A DNA stretch of 64,000 bases. Source: Methylobacterium sp. AMS5. Lineage in GTDB: Bacteria > Pseudomonadota > Alphaproteobacteria > Rhizobiales > Beijerinckiaceae. The notes beneath the pieces were generated by a model. That model worked only from the letters and a program-made list of their open reading frames with translations, made no database searches and was not told the origin of the DNA. Of the stretch, positions 46,569 through 55,557 are shown piece after piece (the stretch's first letter is position 1; the number at the start of each line of letters is the position of its first letter). The stretch is from the NCBI RefSeq assembly GCF_001542815.1, contig NZ_CP006992.1, positions 464,501 through 528,500 on the forward strand, given 5' to 3'. The position numbers were made by a program, and so were the translations under genes.

Positions 46569-48650
46569 ATGGCGGTGAGCGAAGCGCTCGTCCTGGAAAA
46601 GCGGTCGCGGCGCGACTTCGGCTTCGCGGCCGGCATCGTCGCGATCCTCGCGGTGCTGTTCCTGCCGGTGCCGGCGGTGCTGATCGATGTCGGCCTCGCC
46701 TTCTCGATCGCGCTGTCGGTGCTGATCCTGATGGTGGCGCTCTGGATTCAGAAGCCGCTCGAATTCTCCGCCTTCCCCACCGTGCTGCTGATCGCGACGC
46801 TGCTGCGGCTGGCGCTCGGCATCGCCACGACGCGGCTGATCCTGGCCAACGGCCAGAAGGGCGTGGACGCTGCCGGCCACGTCATCCAGGGCTTCTCGCA
46901 ATTCGTGATGAGCGGCGATTTCGTCATCGGAATCGTCGTCTTCGTGATCCTCATCACGGTCAACTTCCTCGTCATCACCAAGGGCGCGACCCGTATCGCC
47001 GAGGTGGGCGCCCGCTTCACCCTCGACGCCATCCCCGGCAAGCAGATGGCGATCGACGCCGATCTCAACGCGGGGCTGATCGACGACAAGGAGGCACAGC
47101 GCCGCCGCCGTGAGCTGGAAGAGGAATCGGCCTTCTTCGGCTCGATGGACGGCGCGTCGAAATTCGTGCGCGGCGAGGCGGTGGCCTCGCTCATCGTCAT
47201 CGCCGTCAACGTGTTCGGCGGCGTCATCATCGGCACCACCCGCCACGGCATGCCGCTCGGCCAGGCCGCCGACGTCTTCGTCAAGCTGTCCGTCGGCGAC
47301 GGCCTGGTCTCGCAGATCCCGGCCCTGATCGTTTCGCTCGCCGCCGGCCTCCTCGTCTCCAAGGGCGGCACCCGCGGCGCGACCGAGGAAGCCGTGCTCG
47401 GCCAGCTCAGCGCCTATCCGCGCGCGCTGATCGTCGCCGCCGCGCTGATGCTGATGTTCGCCATCGTCCCCGGCCTGCCGTTCCTGCCCTTCGTCACGCT
47501 CGCGGGCCTGATGGGCTTCGTGGCGATCACCATTCCGAGGCGCCGGGCGTCCCGGGCCGCCGCCGCGGCAGCCCAGGTGAAGCGCGAGGAGGAGAGCAAG
47601 CAGGCCGAGACCAAGGAATCGGTCAAGGAGCAGCTGCGCACGCCGGAGATCGAGCTCTGCCTCGGCCGTCAGGTCGCCGCGCAGATCCAGGGCAACCATG
47701 CCGAGCTGCACCACCGCGTCGCCAAGATGCGCCGCAAGTTCGCGCGCCAGTACGGCTTCGTCGTGCCCGACATCAAGCTCACCGACAGCCTCAACCTGCC
47801 GCCCAAGACTTATCAGATCCGCATCCACGGCACGGTGGCCGCGACCCAGGAGATGCGGCCCGGCGAGTTGCTCGTCGTCGTCGGCGACGGGCCGCGCCCC
47901 GACGTGCCGTCCGAGGAAGTCCGCGAGCCCGCCTTCGGCATGAAGGCGCTGTGGGTCGTCGACGCCTATGCCGGCGAGATCCGCCGCTCCGGCTTCGAGG
48001 CGATCGACGGCGCCTCCGTCCTGCTCACCCACCTCTCCGAGGTGATCCGCAACAACCTGCCCCAGTTCCTGTCCTACAAGGACATGCGGGCGCTGCTCGA
48101 TCGGCTCGACCCGGAATACAAGCGGCTGATCGACGAGATCTGCCCCTCGCAGATCTCGCATTCCGGCCTGCAGGCGGTGCTGAAGCTGCTGCTCTCCGAG
48201 CGCGTCTCGATCCGCAACCTGCACCTGATCCTGGAGGCGGTGGCCGAGATCAGCCCGCATGCCCGCCGCGCCGAACAGATCGCCGAGCATGTCCGGATGC
48301 GCGTCGCGCAGCAGATCTGCGGCGATCTCGCCGAGGACGGGGTGCTGCACGTGCTGCGACTCGGCGCCAACTGGGATCTCACCTTCCACCAGAGCCTGAA
48401 GCGCGACGCCAAGGGCGAAGTCATCGAGTTCGACATCGACCCGCGCCTCGTGGAGCAGTTCGGCACCGAGGCCGGCGAGGCGATCCGCGAACGGATGCGG
48501 CAGGTTCATGGCTTTGCCCTCGTCACCGCCCCCGACGCCCGGCCCTACGTGCGGATGATCATCGAGCGGATCTTCCCGACGCTGCCCGTGCTCTCGCATC
48601 TTGAGATCGCCCGCGGCGTCGAGCTGAAATCGCTGGGCACCATCTCGTGA
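46569..48650 (+). CDS. flhA: Flagellar export protein FlhA
   Basis: 693 aa. Eight TM segments in the N-terminal ~330 residues, then the cytoplasmic export-platform domain. FHIPEP-type signatures: [60 protein letters not shown], and [20 protein letters not shown]. FlhA is the nonameric ring that receives substrate-chaperone complexes and couples proton flow to export. ATG 46569; a GTG/ATG seven codons earlier is possible. Its stop overlaps the fliR start (GTGA). Confidence 0.97.
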   Translation: MAVSEALVLEKRSRRDFGFAAGIVAILAVLFLPVPAVLIDVGLAFSIALSVLILMVALWIQKPLEFSAFPTVLLIATLLRLALGIATTRLILANGQKGVDAAGHVIQGFSQFVMSGDFVIGIVVFVILITVNFLVITKGATRIAEVGARFTLDAIPGKQMAIDADLNAGLIDDKEAQRRRRELEEESAFFGSMDGASKFVRGEAVASLIVIAVNVFGGVIIGTTRHGMPLGQAADVFVKLSVGDGLVSQIPALIVSLAAGLLVSKGGTRGATEEAVLGQLSAYPRALIVAAALMLMFAIVPGLPFLPFVTLAGLMGFVAITIPRRRASRAAAAAAQVKREEESKQAETKESVKEQLRTPEIELCLGRQVAAQIQGNHAELHHRVAKMRRKFARQYGFVVPDIKLTDSLNLPPKTYQIRIHGTVAATQEMRPGELLVVVGDGPRPDVPSEEVREPAFGMKALWVVDAYAGEIRRSGFEAIDGASVLLTHLSEVIRNNLPQFLSYKDMRALLDRLDPEYKRLIDEICPSQISHSGLQAVLKLLLSERVSIRNLHLILEAVAEISPHARRAEQIAEHVRMRVAQQICGDLAEDGVLHVLRLGANWDLTFHQSLKRDAKGEVIEFDIDPRLVEQFGTEAGEAIRERMRQVHGFALVTAPDARPYVRMIIERIFPTLPVLSHLEIARGVELKSLGTIS

Positions 48651-49417
48651 TTCCGGGCTTCGGCAGCCTGTTCGGCGGAGAGGCCTTCCTCGGCGTCTTC
48701 CTGATCTTCTGCCGGATCGGCGGCTGCCTCCTGATCGTGCCCGGCTTCTCCAGCCCGCGCGTGCCGGCGCAGGTGCGGCTTCTCATCGCCGGCGGCGTAT
48801 CGCTCGCCGTCACGCCGCTCCTGCTGCCGCTGTTTCAGACCAAGCTCTCGGGCCAAGCACCGACCGAAACGCTGACTTGGATCGCCAGCGAGACCGTGAC
48901 GGGGCTACTCATCGGCCTGCTCGGGCGCATCTTCATCTTCGTGCTGGAAACCGTGATGAACGCGGTCTCGACCATGGTCGGCTTCGGCTCGATGCCGGGC
49001 ACGCCGGTCGAGGGGACCGACGCGATCCCCGCGGTCGAATCGCTGATCGTCTTCACCGCGGTCGCGCTGATGTTCGCGGCCGACCTGCATTGGGAGCTGT
49101 TCCGCGGCCTCGTCGATTCCTACGGCCGCATCCCGCCGGGCGAGGGTTTCGGGACGCAGACCGCACTGGTGCGCATCGCCGACCAGATCGGCGAGGCCTT
49201 CACCCTCGCCCTGCGGATCGCGGCGCCCTTCATCATCTACGCGGTGGCGGTGAACCTCGCGGCGGGCTTCGTGAACAAGCTCACGCCCACGATTCCGGTC
49301 TATTTCGTCGCCACGCCCTTCGTGATGTTCGGTGCGCTGCTGCTGCTCTACACGCTCTCCAGCGAGTTCATGACGCAGTTCCTGTCCGGCTACGTCGCCT
49401 GGCTGCGCAAAGGCTGA
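48647..49417 (+). CDS. fliR: Flagellar export protein FliR
   Basis: 256 aa, GTG start overlapping the flhA stop by four bases. About six TM helices; [40 protein letters not shown] and [19 protein letters not shown] are typical. FliR forms part of the FliPQR export gate. Followed by the coiled-coil gene at 49437. Confidence 0.95.
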   Translation: MIPGFGSLFGGEAFLGVFLIFCRIGGCLLIVPGFSSPRVPAQVRLLIAGGVSLAVTPLLLPLFQTKLSGQAPTETLTWIASETVTGLLIGLLGRIFIFVLETVMNAVSTMVGFGSMPGTPVEGTDAIPAVESLIVFTAVALMFAADLHWELFRGLVDSYGRIPPGEGFGTQTALVRIADQIGEAFTLALRIAAPFIIYAVAVNLAAGFVNKLTPTIPVYFVATPFVMFGALLLLYTLSSEFMTQFLSGYVAWLRKG

Positions 49418-49436
49418 GTGGAAAGAGCTGAGCGCC

Positions 49437-49847
49437 ATGTCCGCCGCCGACATCGCCAAGCGCCTGAAGCGCGCCGAGCGGCTCACCGCCGTGCAGGAGC
49501 AGATGCGCCGCGCCGCCGAGTGGCAGCTCGCCGAGACCCGGCGCACTGCCGAGGCGGTCGAGGCGGACCGAGCGGCTTTGCTCGCGGCGGTCGGGTCCTC
49601 GGCCCACGGCCACCTTTTTCTGGAAGCCGCCAACCGCCGTCTGCGCGGGCTCGCCACGCGGGCGACCGAACTCGAGCGCATCGCCGCGTCCCAGGCGGAC
49701 GAGGTGCGCGAGCAGGGCCTCGCGCAGAAGCGCGCGGAGCTGAGCGCCGAGCGGATCGAGACGCTGCTCGGCCGGGAACGCGACCGGATCGAGGCGATGG
49801 AGCGGCTCGACGGCCTCGCCCAGCGCCGCGATGCAAGCCTCCCGTAA
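49437..49847 (+). CDS. FliJ-like coiled-coil protein
   Basis: 136 aa, almost entirely helical with charged heptads (EQMRRAAEWQLAETRRTAEA, ELERIAASQADEVREQGLAQ, RERDRIEAMERLDGLAQRRD). No signal peptide or TM. FliJ, the stalk-like coiled coil of the FliI ATPase, has this size and composition, and the gene follows fliR in an export-gene series. Sequence identity to FliJ is weak, so this is an assignment from length, coiled coil and place. Confidence 0.6.
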   Translation: MSAADIAKRLKRAERLTAVQEQMRRAAEWQLAETRRTAEAVEADRAALLAAVGSSAHGHLFLEAANRRLRGLATRATELERIAASQADEVREQGLAQKRAELSAERIETLLGRERDRIEAMERLDGLAQRRDASLP

Positions 49848-49922
49848 GCCAGCGGATCTACACTCCGCTCCATCCTCAGCGGCGTGCGCCCGGTTCGCGC
49901 CGCATCAAGGTTTGACGGCGCG

Positions 49923-50393
49923 ATGAGCATCACCCCCCCTTCCGACATCGTGATGGACGTGGCGCGCGCCGCCGACCCGGCCCGCTATCAGGAGGCGGCG
50001 GCCAAGCTGTCGCAGCCCGGCGACCCGGCCGCCTTCGCCAGCGCTGCCGACGATGCGGCGCGCGAGGCGGGCCTGACCACGCACATGCCCCTCGACGTCC
50101 ATGGGGCGCTGACGGGCCTGAAGAACGAGACCGCCCGGACCGGCTCCGCCGACCCCTACCGGAAGTTCGAGGGGCAGGTGATCCAGCAATTCGTCGAGGC
50201 AATGCTGCCCAAGGCCGAGACCGTCTTCGGCAAGGGCAATGCCGGCGGCATCTGGAAGTCGATGCTGGCCGAGCAGCTCGGCCAGCAGATCGCGCAGACC
50301 GGCGGCATCGGCATCGCCCGCATGCTGAACGCCGCCCGCCCCGCCGGCACCACGGTCGCGCCCACGGGCACCGGCGTCGCGGGCAAGGTCTGA
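49923..50393 (+). CDS. Rod-binding protein, FlgJ N-terminal type
   Basis: 156 aa from ATG 49923. YRKFEGQVIQQFVEAMLPKA and GNAGGIWKSMLAEQLGQQIA show the FlgJ rod-capping motif (F-E-x-x ... GG-x-W-x-SM-x-x-Q). The muramidase domain of enterobacterial FlgJ is absent, as in most alphaproteobacteria, where a separate lytic enzyme is used. N-terminal 70 residues are variable. Confidence 0.78.
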   Translation: MSITPPSDIVMDVARAADPARYQEAAAKLSQPGDPAAFASAADDAAREAGLTTHMPLDVHGALTGLKNETARTGSADPYRKFEGQVIQQFVEAMLPKAETVFGKGNAGGIWKSMLAEQLGQQIAQTGGIGIARMLNAARPAGTTVAPTGTGVAGKV

Positions 50394-50398
50394 CCGCC

Positions 50399-50743
50399 AT
50401 GCTGCTCGAATCCCTGAAGCGGCTGGAGGCCACCGTCGAGGCCGAGACCGAGGCGCTCAGTGCCAACGCGGCCCTCGATCTCGACGCGGTCAATCGGGCC
50501 AAGAGCCGGAGCCTCCTGGAACTCACCCGCCTCGCCCGCGGCCTCGACGTCGCGACCCTCGACGCCGAGACCGGGATCGTGCTGGCGCGCCTGCGCGACA
50601 AGCTGATCCGGAACCAGGAGGCCGTCGCCCTGCATCTGCGGGCGGTGGAGGAGGTCGGCGAAACGCTGCAGGCCAGCCTTCAGGCCGCCGAGTCCGACGG
50701 CACCTATTCGGCGCGCTTGTCCGCACACTCGGGACGCGATTGA
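50399..50743 (+). CDS. FlgN-like flagellar chaperone candidate
   Basis: 114 aa, helical throughout. LLESLKRLEATVEAETEALS, NRAKSRSLLELTRLARGL and LRDKLIRNQEAVALHLRAVE resemble FlgN, the export chaperone of FlgK and FlgL. It starts six bases after the FlgJ-like gene and ends four bases before the FliL-like gene, so translational coupling is likely. Low sequence identity; identity inferred from size, helix content and context. Confidence 0.62.
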   Translation: MLLESLKRLEATVEAETEALSANAALDLDAVNRAKSRSLLELTRLARGLDVATLDAETGIVLARLRDKLIRNQEAVALHLRAVEEVGETLQASLQAAESDGTYSARLSAHSGRD

Positions 50744-50746
50744 GCC

Positions 50747-51193
50747 ATGCGCGTCCTCGTCACCGGTCTGTGGATCTGCGCCGTCACCATCGCCTCCTGC
50801 TACGCGGCGGTGACCTTCGGCGGCGGGTTCTTCTCGAAATCGACCGAGCCCTATCTCGAAGGGCTGCAATATCAGAAGCTTGCGCCCATCAACATTCCGA
50901 TGGTCGCCGAGGGTAAGGTGCAGGGCTACGTCATCGCCGTGCTGGTCTTCACGGCCGACGCCAAGCTGATGCACACGCTCCCCGTCGCTCCCAACGCCTT
51001 CGTGGTCGATGAGGCCTTCCGCCAGATCTACGGCGACACCACGATCGATTTCCGCAAGCTCGCCCGCTACGACATCAACGGCCGGCTGGCCCAGATCCGC
51101 GCCAAGGTGAACGAGCGCCTCGGCTCCGACGTGGTCAAGGACGTGCTGGTGGACGAGTTGAATTTCGTGGCGAAGCGCGAGGTGCGCTCGTAG
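50747..51193 (+). CDS. FliL-like membrane-anchored protein
   Basis: 148 aa. One N-terminal TM or uncleaved signal (about 5-24), then a periplasmic domain ending in NGRLAQIRAKVNERLGSDVV and KDVLVDELNFVAKREV. That end resembles the FliL C-terminus, in which a helix and a VLF-x-F strand close a stomatin-like fold. FliL stabilises the stator complex and supports torque. No second copy of fliL is in the window. Last gene of the flagellar series before the AT-rich patch. Confidence 0.55.
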   Translation: MRVLVTGLWICAVTIASCYAAVTFGGGFFSKSTEPYLEGLQYQKLAPINIPMVAEGKVQGYVIAVLVFTADAKLMHTLPVAPNAFVVDEAFRQIYGDTTIDFRKLARYDINGRLAQIRAKVNERLGSDVVKDVLVDELNFVAKREVRS

Positions 51194-51479
51194 ACCGGTT
51201 ATCGGCCAGTCCCGCCCGAGTGTCCGGCAAATCATGTGACGATGAAAAGGCCGCGCTTACATCATCGAATCTGGCTAGCACCTATGCACCAGTTTTCTGA
51301 TTTGGTATAACATCAATCGAGCACGGACCAATTGTTGTCATAAAATTTGATTATATTAGTATGCATCTTATGCATCGCAGACGCCCAAAACGAATGACGA
51401 GATTATTAAGATTGACAAATCTTGTCACATCAGAAATTCACAAATCATCCTCAAAATAATCGGAATTTCGGGGGATTAA

Positions 51480-51800
51480 TTGAGATACATTGCTAGACAA
51501 ATTCAACGGGCAAATACTTTTCTTGGAAGATACCTTTCTTACAAGGAAAAAATGATCATCTGGAGTATGAGTTTTCTTGTTAATGTGGTTGCTGCTCTGA
51601 CACTGTCTGGAATCCCATCAGTCGCAGCCGCCATTATCAGCTCGTTCTGGCCTGGATTGATCATCTATGCAGATGATCGCAGGCTTAGAGAAAAGGGGGC
51701 TCACGGATTTATCGGATTTCTCGCCCTCATCCTGTTATTTGCCACCGTCATGCTGCCAGCCTTCTGGATCGGTCTTTTATATATTAAATATACGAACTAA
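51480..51800 (+). CDS. Orphan small membrane protein in AT-rich patch
   Basis: 106 aa, TTG start with GGGGGA five bases upstream. Two or three TM segments (about 27-50, 50-65, 74-100). AT-rich composition unlike neighbours; rare-codon use (AGA, ATA, TTA) suggests recent acquisition or an ORFan. No family recognised. Confidence 0.5.
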   Translation: MRYIARQIQRANTFLGRYLSYKEKMIIWSMSFLVNVVAALTLSGIPSVAAAIISSFWPGLIIYADDRRLREKGAHGFIGFLALILLFATVMLPAFWIGLLYIKYTN

Positions 51801-51877
51801 AACTACAATCATAAACCATTATAACTGGCATTGCGCCCAAGGACGGATCGGTCCAATTAACCACTGCCATTGACTTA

Positions 51878-52114
51878 ATGAATCAGATTCCGAATTCGAA
51901 AGTGATTCACGCTCATCTAAGTGAATACAATGAGCAAGAAGCACAAATTTTCGACGCCATCAACAAGCAAGTGCGCCAGAATGACGAGAGAAATGCTCGC
52001 ATAATCGACAAGGAAAGTCCTTACCTGAGCAAAACTCGGAGAAATGCAGCCATCGAACGTAAGCGGCTAGACCAAGCTCAGGAAGTCTCTCCCCTCTTCA
52101 AACGCCCTTCATAG
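51878..52114 (+). CDS. Orphan small hydrophilic protein in AT-rich patch
   Basis: 78 aa, no TM. Charged and Gln/Asn-rich (SEYNEQEAQIFDAINKQVRQ, KTRRNAAIERKRLDQAQ). No clear ribosome binding site before the ATG. AT-rich and not recognised. It follows the TTG-start membrane protein by 77 bases; the two may form a unit. Confidence 0.42.
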   Translation: MNQIPNSKVIHAHLSEYNEQEAQIFDAINKQVRQNDERNARIIDKESPYLSKTRRNAAIERKRLDQAQEVSPLFKRPS

Positions 52115-52279
52115 GGATTTTGTATCGTCATCTCGATCGTGAGCGGATTGGTTCAGTGCGCAGCCTTGATTTGAAAACTCGCGCCGCCGGGCTATCCCGC
52201 TCGCCGCGACCGGTTGAGCCGAAGGCCGCGTCGTGCACGCATTGACCGCGCTGCGGCGCCCGCTCATCCTGCCGCCGCC

Positions 52280-53173
52280 ATGACCTGCTTTGCCGGCCTC
52301 TCCGCCTTTCCCATCACCCCCGCCTCCCCCGACGGACGCGTGGAGACGGCGGCGTTGCGCGCCCTCATCGCTCCGCTCGCCGCCGCGGGGGTGGATTCGA
52401 TCGGGCTGCTCGGCAGCACCGGCACCTACGCCTATCTCTCCCGGGCCGAGCGCCGCCGCGCGCTCGATGCGGCTCTTGAGGAAGCAGGCGGCCGGGTGCC
52501 GGTCATCGTCGGAATCGGGGCTCTGCGCACCGACGAGGCCGTGGCCTTGGCGCAGGACGCGCGGGCGGCGGGTGCCGCCGCCGGGCTCCTGGCCGCCGTC
52601 TCCTACACGCCGCTGACTGACGAGGAGGTGTTCGAGCATTTCTCCGCGGTCGCCACGGGCAGCGGCCTGCCGATCTGCATCTACGACAATCCCGGCACCA
52701 CGCATTTCCGGTTCACGCCCTCGCTGGTCGGGCGGCTGGCGCAGGTGCCCGGAATCCGCGCGCTCAAGAGCCCGGCCCCGGATTCCGATGCGGTGGCCGG
52801 TCAGCTCGACGCCCTGCGCCGGGCGGTGCCGGCCGAATTCCGGCTCGGCTTCAGCGGCGACTGGAACGCGGCGGAGGCGGTGCTGGCTGGCGGCGAGGCT
52901 TGGTACAGCGTCGCGGCCGGGCTGTTTCCGGAACCCTGCCTCGCGATCCTGCGGGCGGCACGCGCCGGTGAGGCCGCGCGGGCGCGGGCCCTGAACGCAC
53001 GGATGCAGCCGCTCTGGGACCTTTTCAGGGAATTCTCCAGCTTGAGGGTCACCTACGCGGCGGCCAATCACCTCGGCCTGTGCCGGGCCGATCCGCCCCG
53101 GCCGATCCTGCCGCTGTCCGAACCCGTCCGGAATCGGGTGGCGGAGGTCGTGGACCGGTTCGCGCTCGCCTGA
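52280..53173 (+). CDS. Dihydrodipicolinate synthase family lyase
   Basis: 297 aa TIM barrel aldolase. Schiff-base lysine K163 (IRALKSPAP) and the proton-shuttle tyrosine Y135 (ICIYDNPGTTHF) are present; AFPITPASPDGRVETAALRA at the N-terminus and the pyruvate-carboxylate site GLLGSTGTYAYLSRAERRRA replace DapA GTTGE. Length and motifs fit the DapA/NAL superfamily, but the changed GTTGES segment suggests it is not the lysine-pathway enzyme. Pyruvate-dependent sugar-acid aldolase or dehydratase is possible. ATG 52280. Confidence 0.85.
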   Translation: MTCFAGLSAFPITPASPDGRVETAALRALIAPLAAAGVDSIGLLGSTGTYAYLSRAERRRALDAALEEAGGRVPVIVGIGALRTDEAVALAQDARAAGAAAGLLAAVSYTPLTDEEVFEHFSAVATGSGLPICIYDNPGTTHFRFTPSLVGRLAQVPGIRALKSPAPDSDAVAGQLDALRRAVPAEFRLGFSGDWNAAEAVLAGGEAWYSVAAGLFPEPCLAILRAARAGEAARARALNARMQPLWDLFREFSSLRVTYAAANHLGLCRADPPRPILPLSEPVRNRVAEVVDRFALA

Positions 53174-53222
53174 TCCGGCCGCTGCGGGACACTCGCGCTC
53201 CCGCGTTCTTAAAGGTCGATTC

Positions 53223-53263
53223 ACGCAGAACTGTTTGACTCATCGTCAGAGTAAGTTCTGCGT
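53223..53263. promoter_or_regulatory. Nested dyad upstream of the DUF2336 gene
   Basis: ACGCAGAACT (53223-53232) and AGTTCTGCGT (53254-53263) are perfect 10-bp inverted repeats, enclosing a smaller dyad TGAC-TCATC-GTCA (53236-53248). It ends 11 bases before the ATG at 53275, where an operator or RNA hairpin could control translation. Confidence 0.5.
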
Positions 53264-53274
53264 AATCGAGTGCC

Positions 53275-54261
53275 ATGCCCCCATCGGTCGCCGGCGCGCC
53301 GGACCTGTCCGGCCTCATCGAGCTCTCGCGCGATCCCGCGCTGGACCTGAAACCCGTGATTCTGCGGGTGCAGACCGACCTGTTCCTGGCCGCTCCGGTC
53401 CATGACCGGGCGATCCTCAGGGAGTTCGAGTCCCTCGCCGCGGGTCTGATCCCGACGGTGGACGAGGAAACGGCGCGCGTCGTCGCCGAGAAGCTCAAAG
53501 GATGCCCCGACGTCCCGGCCGGCGTGCGCGCCGCGCTCGAAGCCCGCGGCTTTCCCGTCGCGCTGCCGCCCGAGCCCGAGACGGAAGCGGAAGCCGACCG
53601 GGCGCTCGCCGAGAATCCCGGCGCGCTGATCGGCACCCGCGTGCTGGACCGCCTGCTCGCCCGCGCCCGGACCGATGCGGATCTCGCCCACATCCTGCTC
53701 GGCCGGCCCGACATTCCCCCCGCCGACCTCGCGCCGCTCTGGCTCTATGCCGGTCCGGAGCAGCGCAGCGCGATCACCCAGGCCGTCGAGGCCACCGCCG
53801 CCCTGCGCCCCTGCCCGCCGGCCCCCCGCGCGCTCGCGACGAGCCTCGTCGAGCATTCCCATGCCCGCGACGTACAGGCCTTCATCACGGCGCTCGGCCG
53901 CGGGCTCGGCCTGCCGCCGAACTATCTCGGCGCCGCCGTCGATCCGGTCGCCCGCTACGACCTGCTGACGCTCGCGCTGCGCGCCGCGGATCTGCGCGAG
54001 GGCGAAGCGGTCTTCGTCTTCCTCACCCTCAACGACAGCGTCGCACGCTCGGTCGATCGCGTGTTTTCCCTGGTCACGCTGTTTCGCGAGACCAGCCGGG
54101 CCACCGCCCGCGATCTGCTCTGCGCGATCTTCGGCGTGCCCGTGATGGAGCGCGCCGCGGGCGAGCACCAGCCGCTGCACGGCCCCGAAGCCAAGCGCGG
54201 CAGCACCACGGCCGAGCGCCTGCGCACGGTGCTCCCGATGCGCCTGCGCCGGACGAGCTGA
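53275..54261 (+). CDS. DUF2336 domain protein
   Basis: 328 aa, helical repeat-like. RDPALDLKPVILRVQTDLFL, HDRAILREFESLAAGLIPTV and ENPGALIGTRVLDRLLARAR are typical of DUF2336, found in alphaproteobacteria with unknown function; some genomes link it to chromosome or stress functions without proof. No membrane segment or signal peptide. Its start lies 11 bases after the dyad. Confidence 0.75.
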   Translation: MPPSVAGAPDLSGLIELSRDPALDLKPVILRVQTDLFLAAPVHDRAILREFESLAAGLIPTVDEETARVVAEKLKGCPDVPAGVRAALEARGFPVALPPEPETEAEADRALAENPGALIGTRVLDRLLARARTDADLAHILLGRPDIPPADLAPLWLYAGPEQRSAITQAVEATAALRPCPPAPRALATSLVEHSHARDVQAFITALGRGLGLPPNYLGAAVDPVARYDLLTLALRAADLREGEAVFVFLTLNDSVARSVDRVFSLVTLFRETSRATARDLLCAIFGVPVMERAAGEHQPLHGPEAKRGSTTAERLRTVLPMRLRRTS

Positions 54262-54276
54262 CGTCGCCTTTGGAGG

Positions 54277-54618
54277 CTACTCCGCGAGCGGGAGGCCGTG
54301 CCGGCCCTCGCGGTCGTCGATCTCGACGATCCAGAGATCGGAATCGAAGCGGATCTCCCGCGCGAGGCGTTCCTCGACATCCGGCGACGGGGCGGCGGTG
54401 AGGATCGGCGTGAAACGGCGATCGCCGTCATCATCCGCCTCGATCAGCGCCTGGGGCGCCGGGCCGTAGAGATCGGCGGTGCCGTCGAGCCGGTCGATCT
54501 TGACGAAAATCGCCCCCGCCTCCGCCGAACCGCGGCGGCGCTGCACCGCGGGGATGTTCTCGCCGTTGAGACGGCGCAGATGCGCGGAGACCCAGAAATC
54601 CGAGCGAAGGCGTGGCAT
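54277..54618 (-). CDS. DUF1491 domain protein
   Basis: 113 aa. PRLRSDFWVSAHLRRLNGEN, VQRRRGSAEAGAIFVKIDRL and ARDIRFDSDLWIVEIDDREG-type end match DUF1491, a small conserved alphaproteobacterial protein. Family function unknown. Convergent with DUF2336 (15-base gap). ATG 54618 chosen by the family start PRLRSDFWV. Confidence 0.82.
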   Translation of the reverse strand: MPRLRSDFWVSAHLRRLNGENIPAVQRRRGSAEAGAIFVKIDRLDGTADLYGPAPQALIEADDDGDRRFTPILTAAPSPDVEERLAREIRFDSDLWIVEIDDREGRHGLPLAE

Positions 54619-54682
54619 GCCCGGTTCATAGGCGCCGATGGCCGCCGCGTCGATGGCGCGGCGTGAGCACCGGCGCGGTTTC

Positions 54683-54756
54683 GTGTCTCTCACAAAACTC
54701 CCGCCGCACTGTCATCGCCGGAACGAGAACGGTCAGAGACCGGGTGTTTTGTGAGG
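54683..54756. repeat. 74-bp terminator-like repeat, copy B
   Basis: GTGTCTCTCACAAAACTCCC, ACGAGAACGGTCAGAGACCG and GGTGTTTTGTGAGG match copy A at 15535-15608 along their whole length. The ends pair: CTCACAAAACTCCCG with CGGGTGTTTTGTGAG (one mismatch). Lies just past the stop of the minus-strand peptidoglycan-binding gene, so it probably terminates it. Confidence 0.8.
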
Positions 54757-54761
54757 TACGC

Positions 54762-55514
54762 CTACCCGCCCGCCTTGGCGGTCATCTCGCGGGTCAGTGC
54801 GCGCAGGGTCGGTCCGGCCGCCTCGCCCTTCACGGGCATCTTGCGGTCGCGCTCGAACTTCTCGATCGCCGCCTTCGTGCCGGGTCCCATCAGGCCGTCA
54901 TCCTTGAGCGGACCGTAGCCGAGCTTCGTCAGGGCGCGCTGCGCCCGGATCACGATCGGGTCTGGCTTCGGCCCCTCGGACTTGCCTGCATCCGCCTTCG
55001 TCTCGACCTTCGGTTCATTCGCGGCGGGCTTGGACGCGGGCTTGCGCTCGGCCCTGGGGGTGACGGAAGCCGTCGTCTCGCCGGATCGGATCATGTCGGC
55101 GATGCTGTCGCGGACGGGCACCGGCACCTCGCGCACGGGGGCGGGCTTCGGCGTCTCCACCGCACGCACCTCCCGGACCGGTGGGGCTGCGGGCCGCGCG
55201 GCCACGGGCTTCGGCTCCACGGTCGGCAGGATCGGCGCCGGGTGCGGCCCGGCCTGGAGGCCCATGGCGTTGACGCAGACATAAGCCGCCGCGCCGACCC
55301 CGAGGAACGTCCCGAACACGCCGCCGGGATAGCGCCGGCAGACCTGCCCGGCTCCCGTTGCGGCGGAGAGAAAAGCGGCCTTCCAGCCGGATGCGGCAGG
55401 CCTGCGCGGGGCCGGCTTGCGGCGCGGCGAGGATTTGGCCGGGCCTCGGGCGACGCGCATGTCACCGGGGACGACGATCTCGCGCTGGTCCCGTCTGGCG
55501 GGCGGCTCGCGCAT
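54762..55514 (-). CDS. Peptidoglycan-binding domain protein, membrane-anchored
   Basis: 250 aa. Basic cytoplasmic N-terminus (1-45), one TM (about 65-85, GTFLGVGAAAYVCVNAMG), a long Pro/Lys-rich linker (95-180), and a C-terminal peptidoglycan-binding type 1 domain (about 185-245, RAQRALTKLGYGPLKDDGLM, GPGTKAAIEKFERDRKMPVK). The layout suggests a protein anchored in the inner membrane that touches the cell wall. ATG 55514 with GGAG ahead; the preceding TTG is less likely. It lies 43 bases from the kinase gene on the same strand. Confidence 0.85.
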   Translation of the reverse strand: MREPPARRDQREIVVPGDMRVARGPAKSSPRRKPAPRRPAASGWKAAFLSAATGAGQVCRRYPGGVFGTFLGVGAAAYVCVNAMGLQAGPHPAPILPTVEPKPVAARPAAPPVREVRAVETPKPAPVREVPVPVRDSIADMIRSGETTASVTPRAERKPASKPAANEPKVETKADAGKSEGPKPDPIVIRAQRALTKLGYGPLKDDGLMGPGTKAAIEKFERDRKMPVKGEAAGPTLRALTREMTAKAGG

Positions 55515-55557
55515 CAATTCGCTCCTTTACGTGGGAATGGTGTTGCGTTCGGGCCGC

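Noticed and set aside
51667..51873. 68-codon ORF in the second frame of the AT-rich patch
   Set aside because: Overlaps the better-supported TTG-start ORF and lacks a ribosome binding site.
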